Positions 32,620 to 41,710 of a DNA stretch of 64,000 nt are shown one piece after another. How positions within the stretch are numbered: position 1 is the first letter of the stretch; the number at the start of each line of letters is the position of its first letter. The stretch is from Coriobacteriia bacterium (GTDB lineage: Bacteria; Actinomycetota; Coriobacteriia; Coriobacteriales; Eggerthellaceae), in assembly GCA_030537355.1 (NCBI GenBank), contig JAUNNF010000007.1, forward strand, positions 1-64,000, read 5' to 3'. Made by a program: the position numbers and the translations under genes. A model generated the notes under the pieces. That model was not told the DNA's origin. It saw only the letters and a list, made by a program, of their open reading frames with translations, and searched no databases.

Positions 32620-34282
32620 GATTCATTTTCCTACCGACAATAGAATAAAAATTGTTATAGGTGTATTTTTAGTTGTTGTAATTATTGTTTTCTTTCGGTT
32701 AATTTGGCTTCAAATTATAGATGCTGAACCTAACAAAAAAGCTGCAATTGAATCTCGTACTGTTACTTATACTACAAACCCAAAACGAGGAACAATTTAT
32801 GACAGGAATGGTAATGTTTTAGCATTTAGTAAAGAAGCAAAAACAATTTATGCTAATCCTTCTGAGATAGAAAACGTTGATTCTGTAGCAAAAGATTTAA
32901 GTAGTGAATTAGGTGGCAAAATAGACGACTATAAAGACTTAATAAATGATAAAAATAAAAAATTTGTTTATATTAAAAGACGTTTGGATATTGATAAGAT
33001 AGACGGTTTAGAATCAAAAAAAATCAAAGGAATTTATTTAATAGACGATACAAAACGAGAGTATCCCTACGGAGAAATTGCAGGTCAAATTGTGGGGACT
33101 TGTAACATAGATGGTGATGGTTTATGTGGATTAGAATTGCAATACGATGACATATTACGAGGTTCAAAAGGAACAACCGTAGTACAGCAAGGACAAGCAG
33201 GAATGCCTATTCCTGGAGGAAAAGTACAAGAAACCGAATCTGTTGACGGGCAAGATTTAATGATATCGATTGATATAGAACTTCAGCAAAAAATGCAAGA
33301 ATACGTAGCAGCTTATGATCAAAAAATAAGTGCAGAAAGTACTCATGCGCTTGTCATGGATCCTACAAACGGAGAAATTTATGCAGCATGTTCTACTCCG
33401 TATTTGAATCCTAAAGATACTAATAATATTAAACAAGGTGCTACAGAACTGCGTCCCATAAGCTCAACATTCGAACCTGGCTCAACATTTAAAACTGTTT
33501 CTGCAAGTGCACTTCTTGAAAACAATGCTGTAAAACCTGAAGAAGAGTTTAACTGTCCTTCTGATTTATTTGCTGATGGATATTATGTATCTGATGCCCA
33601 TAAACGAGGTGCTCAAACATTTACATTTAAGCAAATCATTGAAAGGTCATCTAATGTAGGTATTTCTCTTGCAACAGAACGTATGGGTTTTGTTAAGTTT
33701 TACGATAAAATAATAAAGTACCAATTTGACGAGGCTCCTGGTACTGATTTTCCAGGTGATACAAAAGGTTATATTTCTCCACAAGAACAATGGTCAAAAA
33801 TTCAATCATATAATGTAACTTTCGGTCAAGGTATAACAGTGACTCCTATGCAGATGACCCGTTTTTATTCTGCATTAGCAAATAATGGCTATGAAGTAAC
33901 GCCTCATTTTTTGATGCGTTATTTGCAGACTAGCAATGACGTTGAATATGAAAGTAAAGACGTTATAGAAAATAAAAATTCAATTCCGATTACAGTAGAT
34001 TTGCTGAAGTCAGTTGTAGATAACGGAACAGGAGAATATGCACGTATAGATGGCTACGGCGTTGCTGGTAAAACAGGTACCGGTGAAATTGCAGACAGTA
34101 ATGGTAAATATTTAAGCGGAATTTATTACAACTCTTTTATCGGTTTTTTATCTCAAGCTACTCAACCATTGATATGTTATGTTGGCGGACAACATGTGCC
34201 TTCAGAAATTGCCATGACTCCTTTGTTTAAAGATATAATGAAGTTTGCGATAGAACGTTTTAAGATTTCACCTAAAGGCTAA
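32609..34282 (+). CDS. ftsI: Division transpeptidase FtsI (class B PBP)
   Basis: A 557-aa class B penicillin-binding protein. An N-terminal helix (about 12-32) is followed by the pedestal with RGTIYDRNG near 66-74. The transpeptidase domain has SxxK in STFEPGSTFKTVSA near 293, SxN in ERSSNVGISLA and KTGT in VAGKTGTGEI. There are no PASTA repeats at the C-terminus, unlike Bacillus PbpB/SpoVD. It cross-links septal peptidoglycan with FtsW. It ends 3 bp before murE. Confidence 0.95.
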   Translation: MEDKIHFPTDNRIKIVIGVFLVVVIIVFFRLIWLQIIDAEPNKKAAIESRTVTYTTNPKRGTIYDRNGNVLAFSKEAKTIYANPSEIENVDSVAKDLSSELGGKIDDYKDLINDKNKKFVYIKRRLDIDKIDGLESKKIKGIYLIDDTKREYPYGEIAGQIVGTCNIDGDGLCGLELQYDDILRGSKGTTVVQQGQAGMPIPGGKVQETESVDGQDLMISIDIELQQKMQEYVAAYDQKISAESTHALVMDPTNGEIYAACSTPYLNPKDTNNIKQGATELRPISSTFEPGSTFKTVSASALLENNAVKPEEEFNCPSDLFADGYYVSDAHKRGAQTFTFKQIIERSSNVGISLATERMGFVKFYDKIIKYQFDEAPGTDFPGDTKGYISPQEQWSKIQSYNVTFGQGITVTPMQMTRFYSALANNGYEVTPHFLMRYLQTSNDVEYESKDVIENKNSIPITVDLLKSVVDNGTGEYARIDGYGVAGKTGTGEIADSNGKYLSGIYYNSFIGFLSQATQPLICYVGGQHVPSEIAMTPLFKDIMKFAIERFKISPKG

Positions 34283-34285
34283 GAT

Positions 34286-35599
34286 ATGTTAGTTTCTAAG
34301 TTATGTGAAAATATAGATGCAAAGATTATAGGTCTTGATGTAAATATTACAGGTCTTAATAACGATAATAGAAAAATCAATTCAGGTGATGCGTTTTTCT
34401 GCATTGTTGGCTATGTAACTGATGGTCATAAGTTCGCAAAAGAAGCAGTCGATAATGGGGCAAGTTGTATTTTTGTTGAACATAAGTTGGACATCGATAT
34501 TACACAAGTTGTTGTTAAAAATACACGACGTGCTATGGCTTATGTTTCAGCAACTTTTTACAACCAACCATCAGCTAAGAAAAAAGTAATTGGTATAACA
34601 GGAACTAATGGTAAAACGACTATAGCTCATATTGTTGGTCATGTTTTGGATAATGTTGCAATTATTGGAACAAATGGTATTGAAGTTAATGGTAAAAGTC
34701 TAGAGTATAGTGGCCGTACAACACCTGAATCTTTTCAATTACAAAAATTATACAATGATTTAGATGTCGAATATATAGTTATGGAAGTAAGTGCTCATGC
34801 ATTATCTCTTGATAGAGTATTAGGAACAAAGTTCGAGGTTACTGCTTTCACAAATTTAAGTCAAGATCACCTCGATTATTATAAAGACATGAATGAATAT
34901 TTTGAGGCTAAAGCTAAATTGTTTAGCAATGAATTCCCCGCAAAACAAATAATTTGTGTTGATGATGAATGGGGACAAAAACTCATACAAAGATGCAATG
35001 ACGCAATACCAGTAAGCATTAACGATAAGGTTAATGTTGATTTTCCATTAAAAGGAAAATTTAATCAACAAAACATGAAAATTGCTTATGCAATATGTAA
35101 GGCACTTAATATTAAAAATATAGAAGAGAAGTTAATAACCATGCCAAATGTTGAAGGTAGAATGCAAGAAGTTGTAAGGAACGTTTTTGTTGATTATGCT
35201 CATACGCCTGAGGCTTTGGAAAATGCTATAACATCAATTAAGGAAATTGCTGACGGTAAAGTAATAACAGTATTCGGTTGTGGTGGCGATAGAGACAAAG
35301 ATAAAAGAGCCAAAATGGGCAGAGCTGCTCAAGAATATTCAGATTATACGATTGTTACAAGTGACAATCCAAGAAGCGAAAATCCACAAGATATAATAAA
35401 AGACATTAAAGTAGGCATGAAAAATAATTATGAAGTTATTGTGGATAGAAAAGAAGCAATAATTAAAGCATTAAACATTAAGAACGATAATGATGTTGTT
35501 ATTATTGCTGGTAAAGGTCATGAAAAAACTCAAGAGGTTAATGGTGAGTTTATGCATTTTGATGATGTAGAGGTTGTGAAAAATGAAATTAAATGCTAA
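34286..35599 (+). CDS. murE: UDP-MurNAc-tripeptide synthetase MurE
   Basis: A 437-aa Mur ligase. The P-loop ITGTNGKTT is near residues 108-117, the AMP/UDP-MurNAc parts are EVSAHAL and TNLSQDHLDYY, and the C-terminal domain has VDYAHTPEAL. The specificity loop reads TSDNPRSENP: the DNPR form is associated with meso-diaminopimelate addition rather than lysine. It is somewhat shorter than the usual 480-500 aa because the central domain is compact. It overlaps murF by 17 bp. Confidence 0.94.
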   Translation: MLVSKLCENIDAKIIGLDVNITGLNNDNRKINSGDAFFCIVGYVTDGHKFAKEAVDNGASCIFVEHKLDIDITQVVVKNTRRAMAYVSATFYNQPSAKKKVIGITGTNGKTTIAHIVGHVLDNVAIIGTNGIEVNGKSLEYSGRTTPESFQLQKLYNDLDVEYIVMEVSAHALSLDRVLGTKFEVTAFTNLSQDHLDYYKDMNEYFEAKAKLFSNEFPAKQIICVDDEWGQKLIQRCNDAIPVSINDKVNVDFPLKGKFNQQNMKIAYAICKALNIKNIEEKLITMPNVEGRMQEVVRNVFVDYAHTPEALENAITSIKEIADGKVITVFGCGGDRDKDKRAKMGRAAQEYSDYTIVTSDNPRSENPQDIIKDIKVGMKNNYEVIVDRKEAIIKALNIKNDNDVVIIAGKGHEKTQEVNGEFMHFDDVEVVKNEIKC

Positions 35600-36992
35600 A
35601 CAAATTCAACTTGCATGTGGTGGAGAATTTTTAGTCAAAGGATCAGATGCTTTTGCGATTAAAGCTCAAATTGATTCTCGCAATATTGAAAAAGGAGACT
35701 TATTTATTGCCTTTTCTGGAGAGAAAACAGATGGTCATAAATATATAGATAATGCAATTAGAGGCGGTGCAACCGTTATTTGTTGTGAAAAAACAATTAG
35801 TGAAAACACAAAAACCCTCGCTAAAGAAATGGGTACAAGTATTATTCTTGTGGATGATTCGCTTATGGCAATAAATAATATTGCTAAATACTGGAGAGAT
35901 AAAATAAATGCAAAAGTCATCGGTATTACAGGTTCTTCAGGTAAAACCACAACAAAAAATCTTATATATGATGTTTTGTCATCTGAGTTTAATGTATGCG
36001 CTACTAAAGGAAACCACAATAATAATATTGGCTTACCAATTACAATTACAGAGTCTGAACCCAACGACGATATACTAATTACAGAAATGGGCATGAATAA
36101 TTTAGGCGAGATTCAAAAACTTTGTCAAACAGCAAAACCTGAATGGGGCTTAATAACTAATGTAGGTGAAAGCCATATAGAAAATTTAGGCTCAAGGCAA
36201 AATATAGCTAATGCAAAAGCAGAACTTGCAGAAGCCATACCAACTGGTACAGGTAAAATGTTTTTATATAAAGAAGATGATTATAGGGATTATATTATCG
36301 AGCGTGCAAAACTAAAAGAAAGAAACATTGAGGTTGTTTTGTTTGGCGGTAGAGAATATGATCCAAGCCTTGATTACGCTCAAGTTTGGGCAGAAGATGT
36401 CGTAATTAACAATCAAGGTCAGCCAAATTTTTCTATACATACAAAAGATCAAGTTGCAACATGTAGGCTAAATCTTAGAGGGGAACATAACATAATTAAT
36501 GTATGTGCAGCCGCCGCTGTTGGTCTTGCATGTAATATTAGTTTATATGATAGTGTGTCTGTTTTAAATAAGAGCTTGCCTGAAGTAGGACGTCAAGAAA
36601 TTATCGAATGTCCAGGCGGATATACAATTATCAATGATGCATATAATGCAAATCCAGAAAGCATGAAAGTTTCATTAAAAACATTTAGTACTATGAAATG
36701 CGATGGTAAAAAAATTGCTGTTTTAGGTGATATGTTAGAATTAGGCGAGTATACAAAAGCATGTCACGAAGCGGTAGGAAAGCAAATACAAAATATTGAT
36801 AAATTAATTTGCGTGGGAGAGCAATCAAAATATATTGCTAGTGCTTCACAAATTGAAGATATGATATTATGCAAAGATAATCGTGAGGCATTAACAGAAC
36901 TAGAAAAAATTATTATGCCAAAGGATTTAGTTTTGATAAAAGCTTCAAATGGTATGAAGCTAGATTATGTAGTACGTGGAATAAGGAGCTAA
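35583..36992 (+). CDS. murF: UDP-MurNAc-pentapeptide synthetase MurF
   Basis: A 469-aa Mur ligase that adds D-Ala-D-Ala. The N-terminal domain has DSRNIEKGDLFIAFSGEKTDG, the P-loop is ITGSSGKTTTKN near residues 117-128, and GNHNNNIGLP, ITEMGMNNLGEI and INDAYNANPESM are further signatures. It ends 1 bp before mraY. Confidence 0.95.
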   Translation: MKLNAKQIQLACGGEFLVKGSDAFAIKAQIDSRNIEKGDLFIAFSGEKTDGHKYIDNAIRGGATVICCEKTISENTKTLAKEMGTSIILVDDSLMAINNIAKYWRDKINAKVIGITGSSGKTTTKNLIYDVLSSEFNVCATKGNHNNNIGLPITITESEPNDDILITEMGMNNLGEIQKLCQTAKPEWGLITNVGESHIENLGSRQNIANAKAELAEAIPTGTGKMFLYKEDDYRDYIIERAKLKERNIEVVLFGGREYDPSLDYAQVWAEDVVINNQGQPNFSIHTKDQVATCRLNLRGEHNIINVCAAAAVGLACNISLYDSVSVLNKSLPEVGRQEIIECPGGYTIINDAYNANPESMKVSLKTFSTMKCDGKKIAVLGDMLELGEYTKACHEAVGKQIQNIDKLICVGEQSKYIASASQIEDMILCKDNREALTELEKIIMPKDLVLIKASNGMKLDYVVRGIRS

Positions 36993-36993
36993 T

Positions 36994-38025
36994 ATGTTTG
37001 ATAGTATTTCATCATATCCAACATTTGTAGTATTTTTAACATGCGGTATGGCTACTGTTATATGTATGGTTTTGATGCCAATTTGGAAGAGGATTTTAAA
37101 GGCGAGCCATATTGGACAACAAGTTCGTGCAGACGGTCCTGAAACACATTTAATCAAACAAGGAACTCCTACTATGGGTGGAGTTATGATGCTAATTGCA
37201 ATGCTAGTTACGCTTCTTATTATTGGTATTTGGAGGCCTGAAGAAATCGCACTTGTTATTGCAGTGTTTGCTGCAGGGCTTTTAGGTTTTATTGATGATA
37301 GTGCTAAGGTTTTATTTCATAGGTCTTTAGGACTTGGTGCGATTTCTAAATTAGTATGTCAGTTTGCTATTTCTACTGCTTTTGTTCTATATGCCGTAAA
37401 CATGATAAATATTTCTCCTGTTGTTACGATACCTTTTATTATAGATATTGATTTAGGTGTGCTAACTAGTACTATAGCTGGTGTATCAGTTCCGTGGCTA
37501 TATGTTATTTTAATAGATTTGCTGATTGTTGGGATGTGTAACGCAGTTAATTTAACAGACGGACTTGATGGGCTGGCCACTGGTTCTAGCATGATTGTAA
37601 TGTTGGTTATGGCAGCAATTGCATTTAGATGTAACTCTCTTGGTTCTTCTATAGTTGCAGCTGCGTTAGCCGGAGCTTGTCTCGGTTTTCTTTGGCACAA
37701 TTGTCATCCAGCTGATATATTTATGGGTGATACGGGTTCACTTGCGCTTGGTATGGCTTTGGGATGCCTCGCTGTTTTAACTAAAACTGAATTTATTTCA
37801 ATAATTATTGGTGGGCTTTATGTTATTGAAGCGCTGTCTGTACTGATTCAAGTTGGCTATTATAAAAAGACAAAAAAACGTATATTTCTTATGTCCCCAC
37901 TTCATCATCATTTTGAAAAGAAAGGATGGAGCGAGACAAAAGTTGTTATTAGATTCTGGATGATATCAGGAGCTTTTGCTGCTGCTGGATTTGTACTATT
38001 TTTTGCAACGACAATATTTAATTAA
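36994..38025 (+). CDS. mraY: Phospho-MurNAc-pentapeptide transferase MraY
   Basis: A 343-aa protein with ten membrane helices. Catalytic and binding motifs are seen: GFIDDSAKV (Asp pair near residue 92), NLTDGLDGLATG, FMGDTGSLALG, and the HHHFEKKGWSE loop near residue 304. It forms lipid I at the inner face of the membrane. The order murF-mraY-murD is standard. Confidence 0.97.
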   Translation: MFDSISSYPTFVVFLTCGMATVICMVLMPIWKRILKASHIGQQVRADGPETHLIKQGTPTMGGVMMLIAMLVTLLIIGIWRPEEIALVIAVFAAGLLGFIDDSAKVLFHRSLGLGAISKLVCQFAISTAFVLYAVNMINISPVVTIPFIIDIDLGVLTSTIAGVSVPWLYVILIDLLIVGMCNAVNLTDGLDGLATGSSMIVMLVMAAIAFRCNSLGSSIVAAALAGACLGFLWHNCHPADIFMGDTGSLALGMALGCLAVLTKTEFISIIIGGLYVIEALSVLIQVGYYKKTKKRIFLMSPLHHHFEKKGWSETKVVIRFWMISGAFAAAGFVLFFATTIFN

Positions 38026-38036
38026 AGGAAGTTAAA

Positions 38037-39440
38037 ATGAAGAATGAATTTATTGAAGGAAAAAATTACGCACCTACAAATCTTGGACAAGTTTGCGTAT
38101 TAGGCCTCGGCAAAACTGGCGAGGTTGCTGCAAATTATTTTTGCCAAATGTTAGGTAACAGAGTTGAGTCGGTTCATGTTTATGCGGGCGAGAAAAAAGA
38201 ATTTGCAATGCGTGCTGCAGACAAATTATTAGAAGCTGGTGCTACAGTTTCATTTGATGACGATGAAGTTAATACTCATTATGAACTATGTATTTGTAGT
38301 CCTGGAATTTCTGTTCAATCTGATTTGTATGTTACAGCTAAGAAGAATTGTGATGAGGTTATTAGTGAAATTGAATTTGCATGGCGCGAGAGTAACAATA
38401 CTGCAAAATGGGTTGCAATTACTGGCACTAATGGAAAAACTACAACAACATCATTGTTGTCTGATATGTTAAAACATGCTGGAAAACATGTAGCTTGTGT
38501 TGGCAATATTGGTAATGTTGCACTTGAGGCAGTAGCTGGTGATTTTCGCAAATCAATTTATAATAGGACACATATTTATGTTGTTGAAGTTTCTTCATAC
38601 CAGCTGGAACTAACAAAAATGTTTGCTCCAGATATTGCGATACTTCTAAATATTACTCCAGATCATATAGACTGGCATGGAAGTTTTAAGGCATATTCTG
38701 ATGCTAAATTAAAGATTTTTGAAAAAGCAAAAACAGCTGTTGTAAATGTTGATGATCCAACTACAAAAAGTGCAATTCCGCACATTAAATCAAAAGTTAA
38801 AGATTTAATTGAGAATAAGCGCGATAGAGAAAATATTATTGTTGAATATGGTGGCGAGAAGCATGTAATCCTACCAATAGAAGAAATGAAACTTGTAGGA
38901 GAACATAATTGCGTAAATGCAAGAGCTGCAGCAAGCGCTAGTGTTGTACTTGGTTTGTCAGATAGACAAATTGCTGAAACATTAAAGAACTTCAAATCGC
39001 TTGAGCATCGCTTGGAAGAATGTGGAATTATTGCTGGTGTTAAGATATATAACGATTCAAAAGCCACAAATGTTGAAGCGGTAATCGTAGCAATAGATTC
39101 TTTTGAAGAAAAACACGCAATTTTCCTACTAGGTGGCAGAGATAAAAATACAGATTTAGATAAACTTGTCAAATACAGTAACGATAAACTTAAAGGTGTA
39201 GTTTGTTATGGCGAGTCTGCTGATAGATTTTTTGATGCTTTTTATAATTATAGTAATAAGCGAGATGAATTCATTGTTAAAAAAGCAAAGGACATGAAAT
39301 CAGCATTTTATATGGCTATGGAAGCCGCTTATCCTGGTGACTATATTGTTTTATCTCCTGCATGTTCATCTTTTGATGAATTTGAGAACTTTGAAGATCG
39401 AGGCAACGTATTTAAATCTGTTGTAAATTCTATAAAATAA
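38037..39440 (+). CDS. murD: UDP-MurNAc-L-Ala:D-Glu ligase MurD
   Basis: A 467-aa Mur ligase. The N-terminal Rossmann-like domain opens with VCVLGLGKTGEVAA, the P-loop is ITGTNGKTTTTSLL near residues 131-144, and EVSSYQLE, NITPDHIDWHGS, EHRLEECG and NDSKATNVEA are all present. It adds D-Glu to UDP-MurNAc-L-Ala. It lies 11 bp after mraY with an AAAGGAAG site. Confidence 0.95.
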   Translation: MKNEFIEGKNYAPTNLGQVCVLGLGKTGEVAANYFCQMLGNRVESVHVYAGEKKEFAMRAADKLLEAGATVSFDDDEVNTHYELCICSPGISVQSDLYVTAKKNCDEVISEIEFAWRESNNTAKWVAITGTNGKTTTTSLLSDMLKHAGKHVACVGNIGNVALEAVAGDFRKSIYNRTHIYVVEVSSYQLELTKMFAPDIAILLNITPDHIDWHGSFKAYSDAKLKIFEKAKTAVVNVDDPTTKSAIPHIKSKVKDLIENKRDRENIIVEYGGEKHVILPIEEMKLVGEHNCVNARAAASASVVLGLSDRQIAETLKNFKSLEHRLEECGIIAGVKIYNDSKATNVEAVIVAIDSFEEKHAIFLLGGRDKNTDLDKLVKYSNDKLKGVVCYGESADRFFDAFYNYSNKRDEFIVKKAKDMKSAFYMAMEAAYPGDYIVLSPACSSFDEFENFEDRGNVFKSVVNSIK

Positions 39441-39444
39441 GAAT

Positions 39445-40650
39445 ATGGCAAAACAAGCAAAAAGCACAAATGCAGATATATTAGCTCCAAGGTTAGTTTT
39501 AATAATTACAACCTTAGCACTAGTTCTTTTTGGCCTAGTTATGGTTTTTTCGGCATCTTCTGTAGAAGCAATTAACAACAACGAAAGTCCTTTCAGCTAC
39601 TTAATTAAACAAACAGGTTTTTGTATTATTGGTTTAGTAGGTGCAATATTAATATGGAGAAAACTTCCAATCAGTTTTTGGAGAAGTAAATACGTTTGGG
39701 TTGTTGCCTTCATATTGTTTGGCTTGATGTTGTTGACGCTTATCATGGGGGCAGATATTTTAGGTGCAAGAAGATGGATTTATATTGGAGGTATGAGTTT
39801 GCAACCTTCAGAATTCGCAAAAATAATACTTGTTTTGCTTGTTGGGAAATTATATTTTGATAAGATTGATGGTTATCTTGATACAAAACAATTTATTTAT
39901 AGGTTAGCTCCTGTTCTTATGGTGTCAGGAGCTTTAATTTTATTAGCACAGTCAGATTTAGGTACAACAATTATATGTAGTATTGGAATCTTGTCGGTAT
40001 TCTGGTTAGCGGGAGCACCAAAAAAAGTGTTAATTGCAGCTTTAATTTTAATGTGCTGTTTAGGTATTGTTTTTATTTTTGGAACCGGTTATAGAACAAA
40101 CAGGTTGGTTTTCTTGGATCCGTATAATGATGGAGCAGATGGTTATGGTGCTGGATACCAGACAATACGTTCTAGATACGCATTTGCAGAAGGTGGTCTT
40201 TTTGGAGTAGGCTTAGGTAACTCATACGAAAAATTTCAGTATTTGCCAGAAGCTGAAACAGATTTTATCTTCGCTGTTATTGGTGAGGAATTAGGATTAA
40301 TTGGCTCACTGGTTGTTGTGGCCTTGTTTGTTGTATTTTTAATTTCTGGCCTCAAAGTAGCTAAGAATTGTGCAAGTGGTTTTGGAGCAAGTATTTCTGG
40401 TGCATTTGTTATTATGATTGTGTTTCAAGCATTTTTAAATATATTATGTGTAATAGGTTTTGCTCCAACAACAGGAAAACCTCTACCCTTTATTTCATCA
40501 GGAGGCTCTTCGTTAATTGCAACATTATTAATGGTAGGCTTTATATTAGCAGCTTCTGAAGAGTTACCTAAATTTGAAAGAAAGAGAAGTAAAATTAAAG
40601 CTGTACAGCCAAAGCCAAAAATTGCTCAACCAAAGTTTAGAAGGTCATAA
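39445..40650 (+). CDS. ftsW: Septal glycosyltransferase FtsW (SEDS family)
   Basis: A 401-aa protein with about ten helices. SEDS hallmarks are VMVFSASS near the start, ADILGARRWIYIGGMSLQPSE, LLAQSDLGTT, LPEAETDFIFAVIGEELG (with the catalytic-region Asp) and GKPLPFISSGGSS. It polymerises glycan chains with FtsI. The C-terminal tail is short and basic. It overlaps murG by 1 bp. Confidence 0.95.
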   Translation: MAKQAKSTNADILAPRLVLIITTLALVLFGLVMVFSASSVEAINNNESPFSYLIKQTGFCIIGLVGAILIWRKLPISFWRSKYVWVVAFILFGLMLLTLIMGADILGARRWIYIGGMSLQPSEFAKIILVLLVGKLYFDKIDGYLDTKQFIYRLAPVLMVSGALILLAQSDLGTTIICSIGILSVFWLAGAPKKVLIAALILMCCLGIVFIFGTGYRTNRLVFLDPYNDGADGYGAGYQTIRSRYAFAEGGLFGVGLGNSYEKFQYLPEAETDFIFAVIGEELGLIGSLVVVALFVVFLISGLKVAKNCASGFGASISGAFVIMIVFQAFLNILCVIGFAPTTGKPLPFISSGGSSLIATLLMVGFILAASEELPKFERKRSKIKAVQPKPKIAQPKFRRS

Positions 40651-41693
40651 TGAAATTTGTTTTAACAACAGGTGGTACTGCAGGTCATATTAATCCTGCC
40701 ATTGCTCTTGCTGAAGAATTATGCGATAGAGGACATAATGTTTTATTTGCTGGCACACCTAATAGACTCGAATCAAAATTAATCCCAAACGAAGGCTACG
40801 CATTTAGAGGATTTAAGGCTGTTGGATTTAATAGGCGTCACCCTCTAACACTTATTAAAGCTATCAATAGTATTATCAAGTCTACAAAGGAAGCAAAAAA
40901 ATGGCTGGAAGATGAAAAACCTGATGCAGTTGTAGGTTTTGGTTGTTATGTTTCGCTTGCTATTTGTAGAGCTGCTATGAAATTAAATATTCCTGTTGTG
41001 ATACATGAGCAAAATTCTGTAATGGGTATGGCAAATAAGTATCTTTCAAAAAGAGTTAATGCTACTTGTTTGACTTATGAACATGCTGATACTGGAAAAT
41101 GCAGAGAAGTTATACTTACTGGTAATCCTGTCAGAAAGAAATTTTTTAAAACTACTAAAGAAGAGGGTAGAAAGCTTCTAAATATTCCTCTAGATGCAAA
41201 AATGCTTCTTGTCTTTGGGGGTAGTTTAGGTGCTAAACACATTAACGAAGCAATATATAAAATGAAAGATAAGATTCTTGAAGACAAGAATTTTTATATA
41301 GTTCATATTACTGGTAAGGATACATATGATTCTGAAGATAGATATCAAGTACTTGAATATCAAGATAGGATGGCTGAAACAATGGCAGCCGCTGACAAGT
41401 GTATATCACGTGCGGGAGCCTCGTCATTAGCTGAAATTACTGCAATGAAATTACCTTCGCTTTTGATACCTTATCCTCTAGCTACGGAAAATCATCAATT
41501 TTATAATGCTCAAAGTTTAATTGATTCTGGATGCGCAATGTATATGTCAGATGAAAATATAGGAAAGCCTGAGTTTGAAAATGCTGTTTTTAAGCTTTTA
41601 GAAGATGAAGATATGGCAATAGCGTTTAAAGATATAGATGCAAGAGAATCTGTTAAAAAACTTGCTGATGTTGTGTGTGGTATTGTAGTTTAA
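40650..41693 (+). CDS. murG: Lipid II synthase MurG (GlcNAc transferase)
   Basis: A 347-aa GT28 enzyme. TTGGTAGHINPAIALAEEL at the start (G loop 1), then GFGCYVSLA, VIHEQNSVMGMAN, LLVFGGSLGAKHIN, and SRAGASSLAEITAMKLPSLL for UDP-GlcNAc binding. It converts lipid I to lipid II on the cytoplasmic side. Its stop lies within 20 bp of the murC start. Confidence 0.96.
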   Translation: MKFVLTTGGTAGHINPAIALAEELCDRGHNVLFAGTPNRLESKLIPNEGYAFRGFKAVGFNRRHPLTLIKAINSIIKSTKEAKKWLEDEKPDAVVGFGCYVSLAICRAAMKLNIPVVIHEQNSVMGMANKYLSKRVNATCLTYEHADTGKCREVILTGNPVRKKFFKTTKEEGRKLLNIPLDAKMLLVFGGSLGAKHINEAIYKMKDKILEDKNFYIVHITGKDTYDSEDRYQVLEYQDRMAETMAAADKCISRAGASSLAEITAMKLPSLLIPYPLATENHQFYNAQSLIDSGCAMYMSDENIGKPEFENAVFKLLEDEDMAIAFKDIDARESVKKLADVVCGIVV

Positions 41694-41695
41694 AA

Positions 41696-41704
41696 TGCTA
41701 CAAT
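41696..41704 (+). promoter_or_regulatory. Extended -10 for a leaderless murC transcript
   Basis: TGC followed by TACAAT (41699-41704) is an extended -10. Six bases later the murC ATG begins at 41711, the position where transcription should start. There is no ribosome site before murC. So an internal leaderless promoter probably feeds murC-murB-ftsQ in addition to read-through. Confidence 0.5.
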
Positions 41705-41710
41705 ATAAAC

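Noticed and set aside
41675-41710. Longer MurC start at GTG 41675
   Set aside because: It precedes the family's conserved N-terminus and overlaps murG; the -10 and ATG spacing fit a start at 41711.
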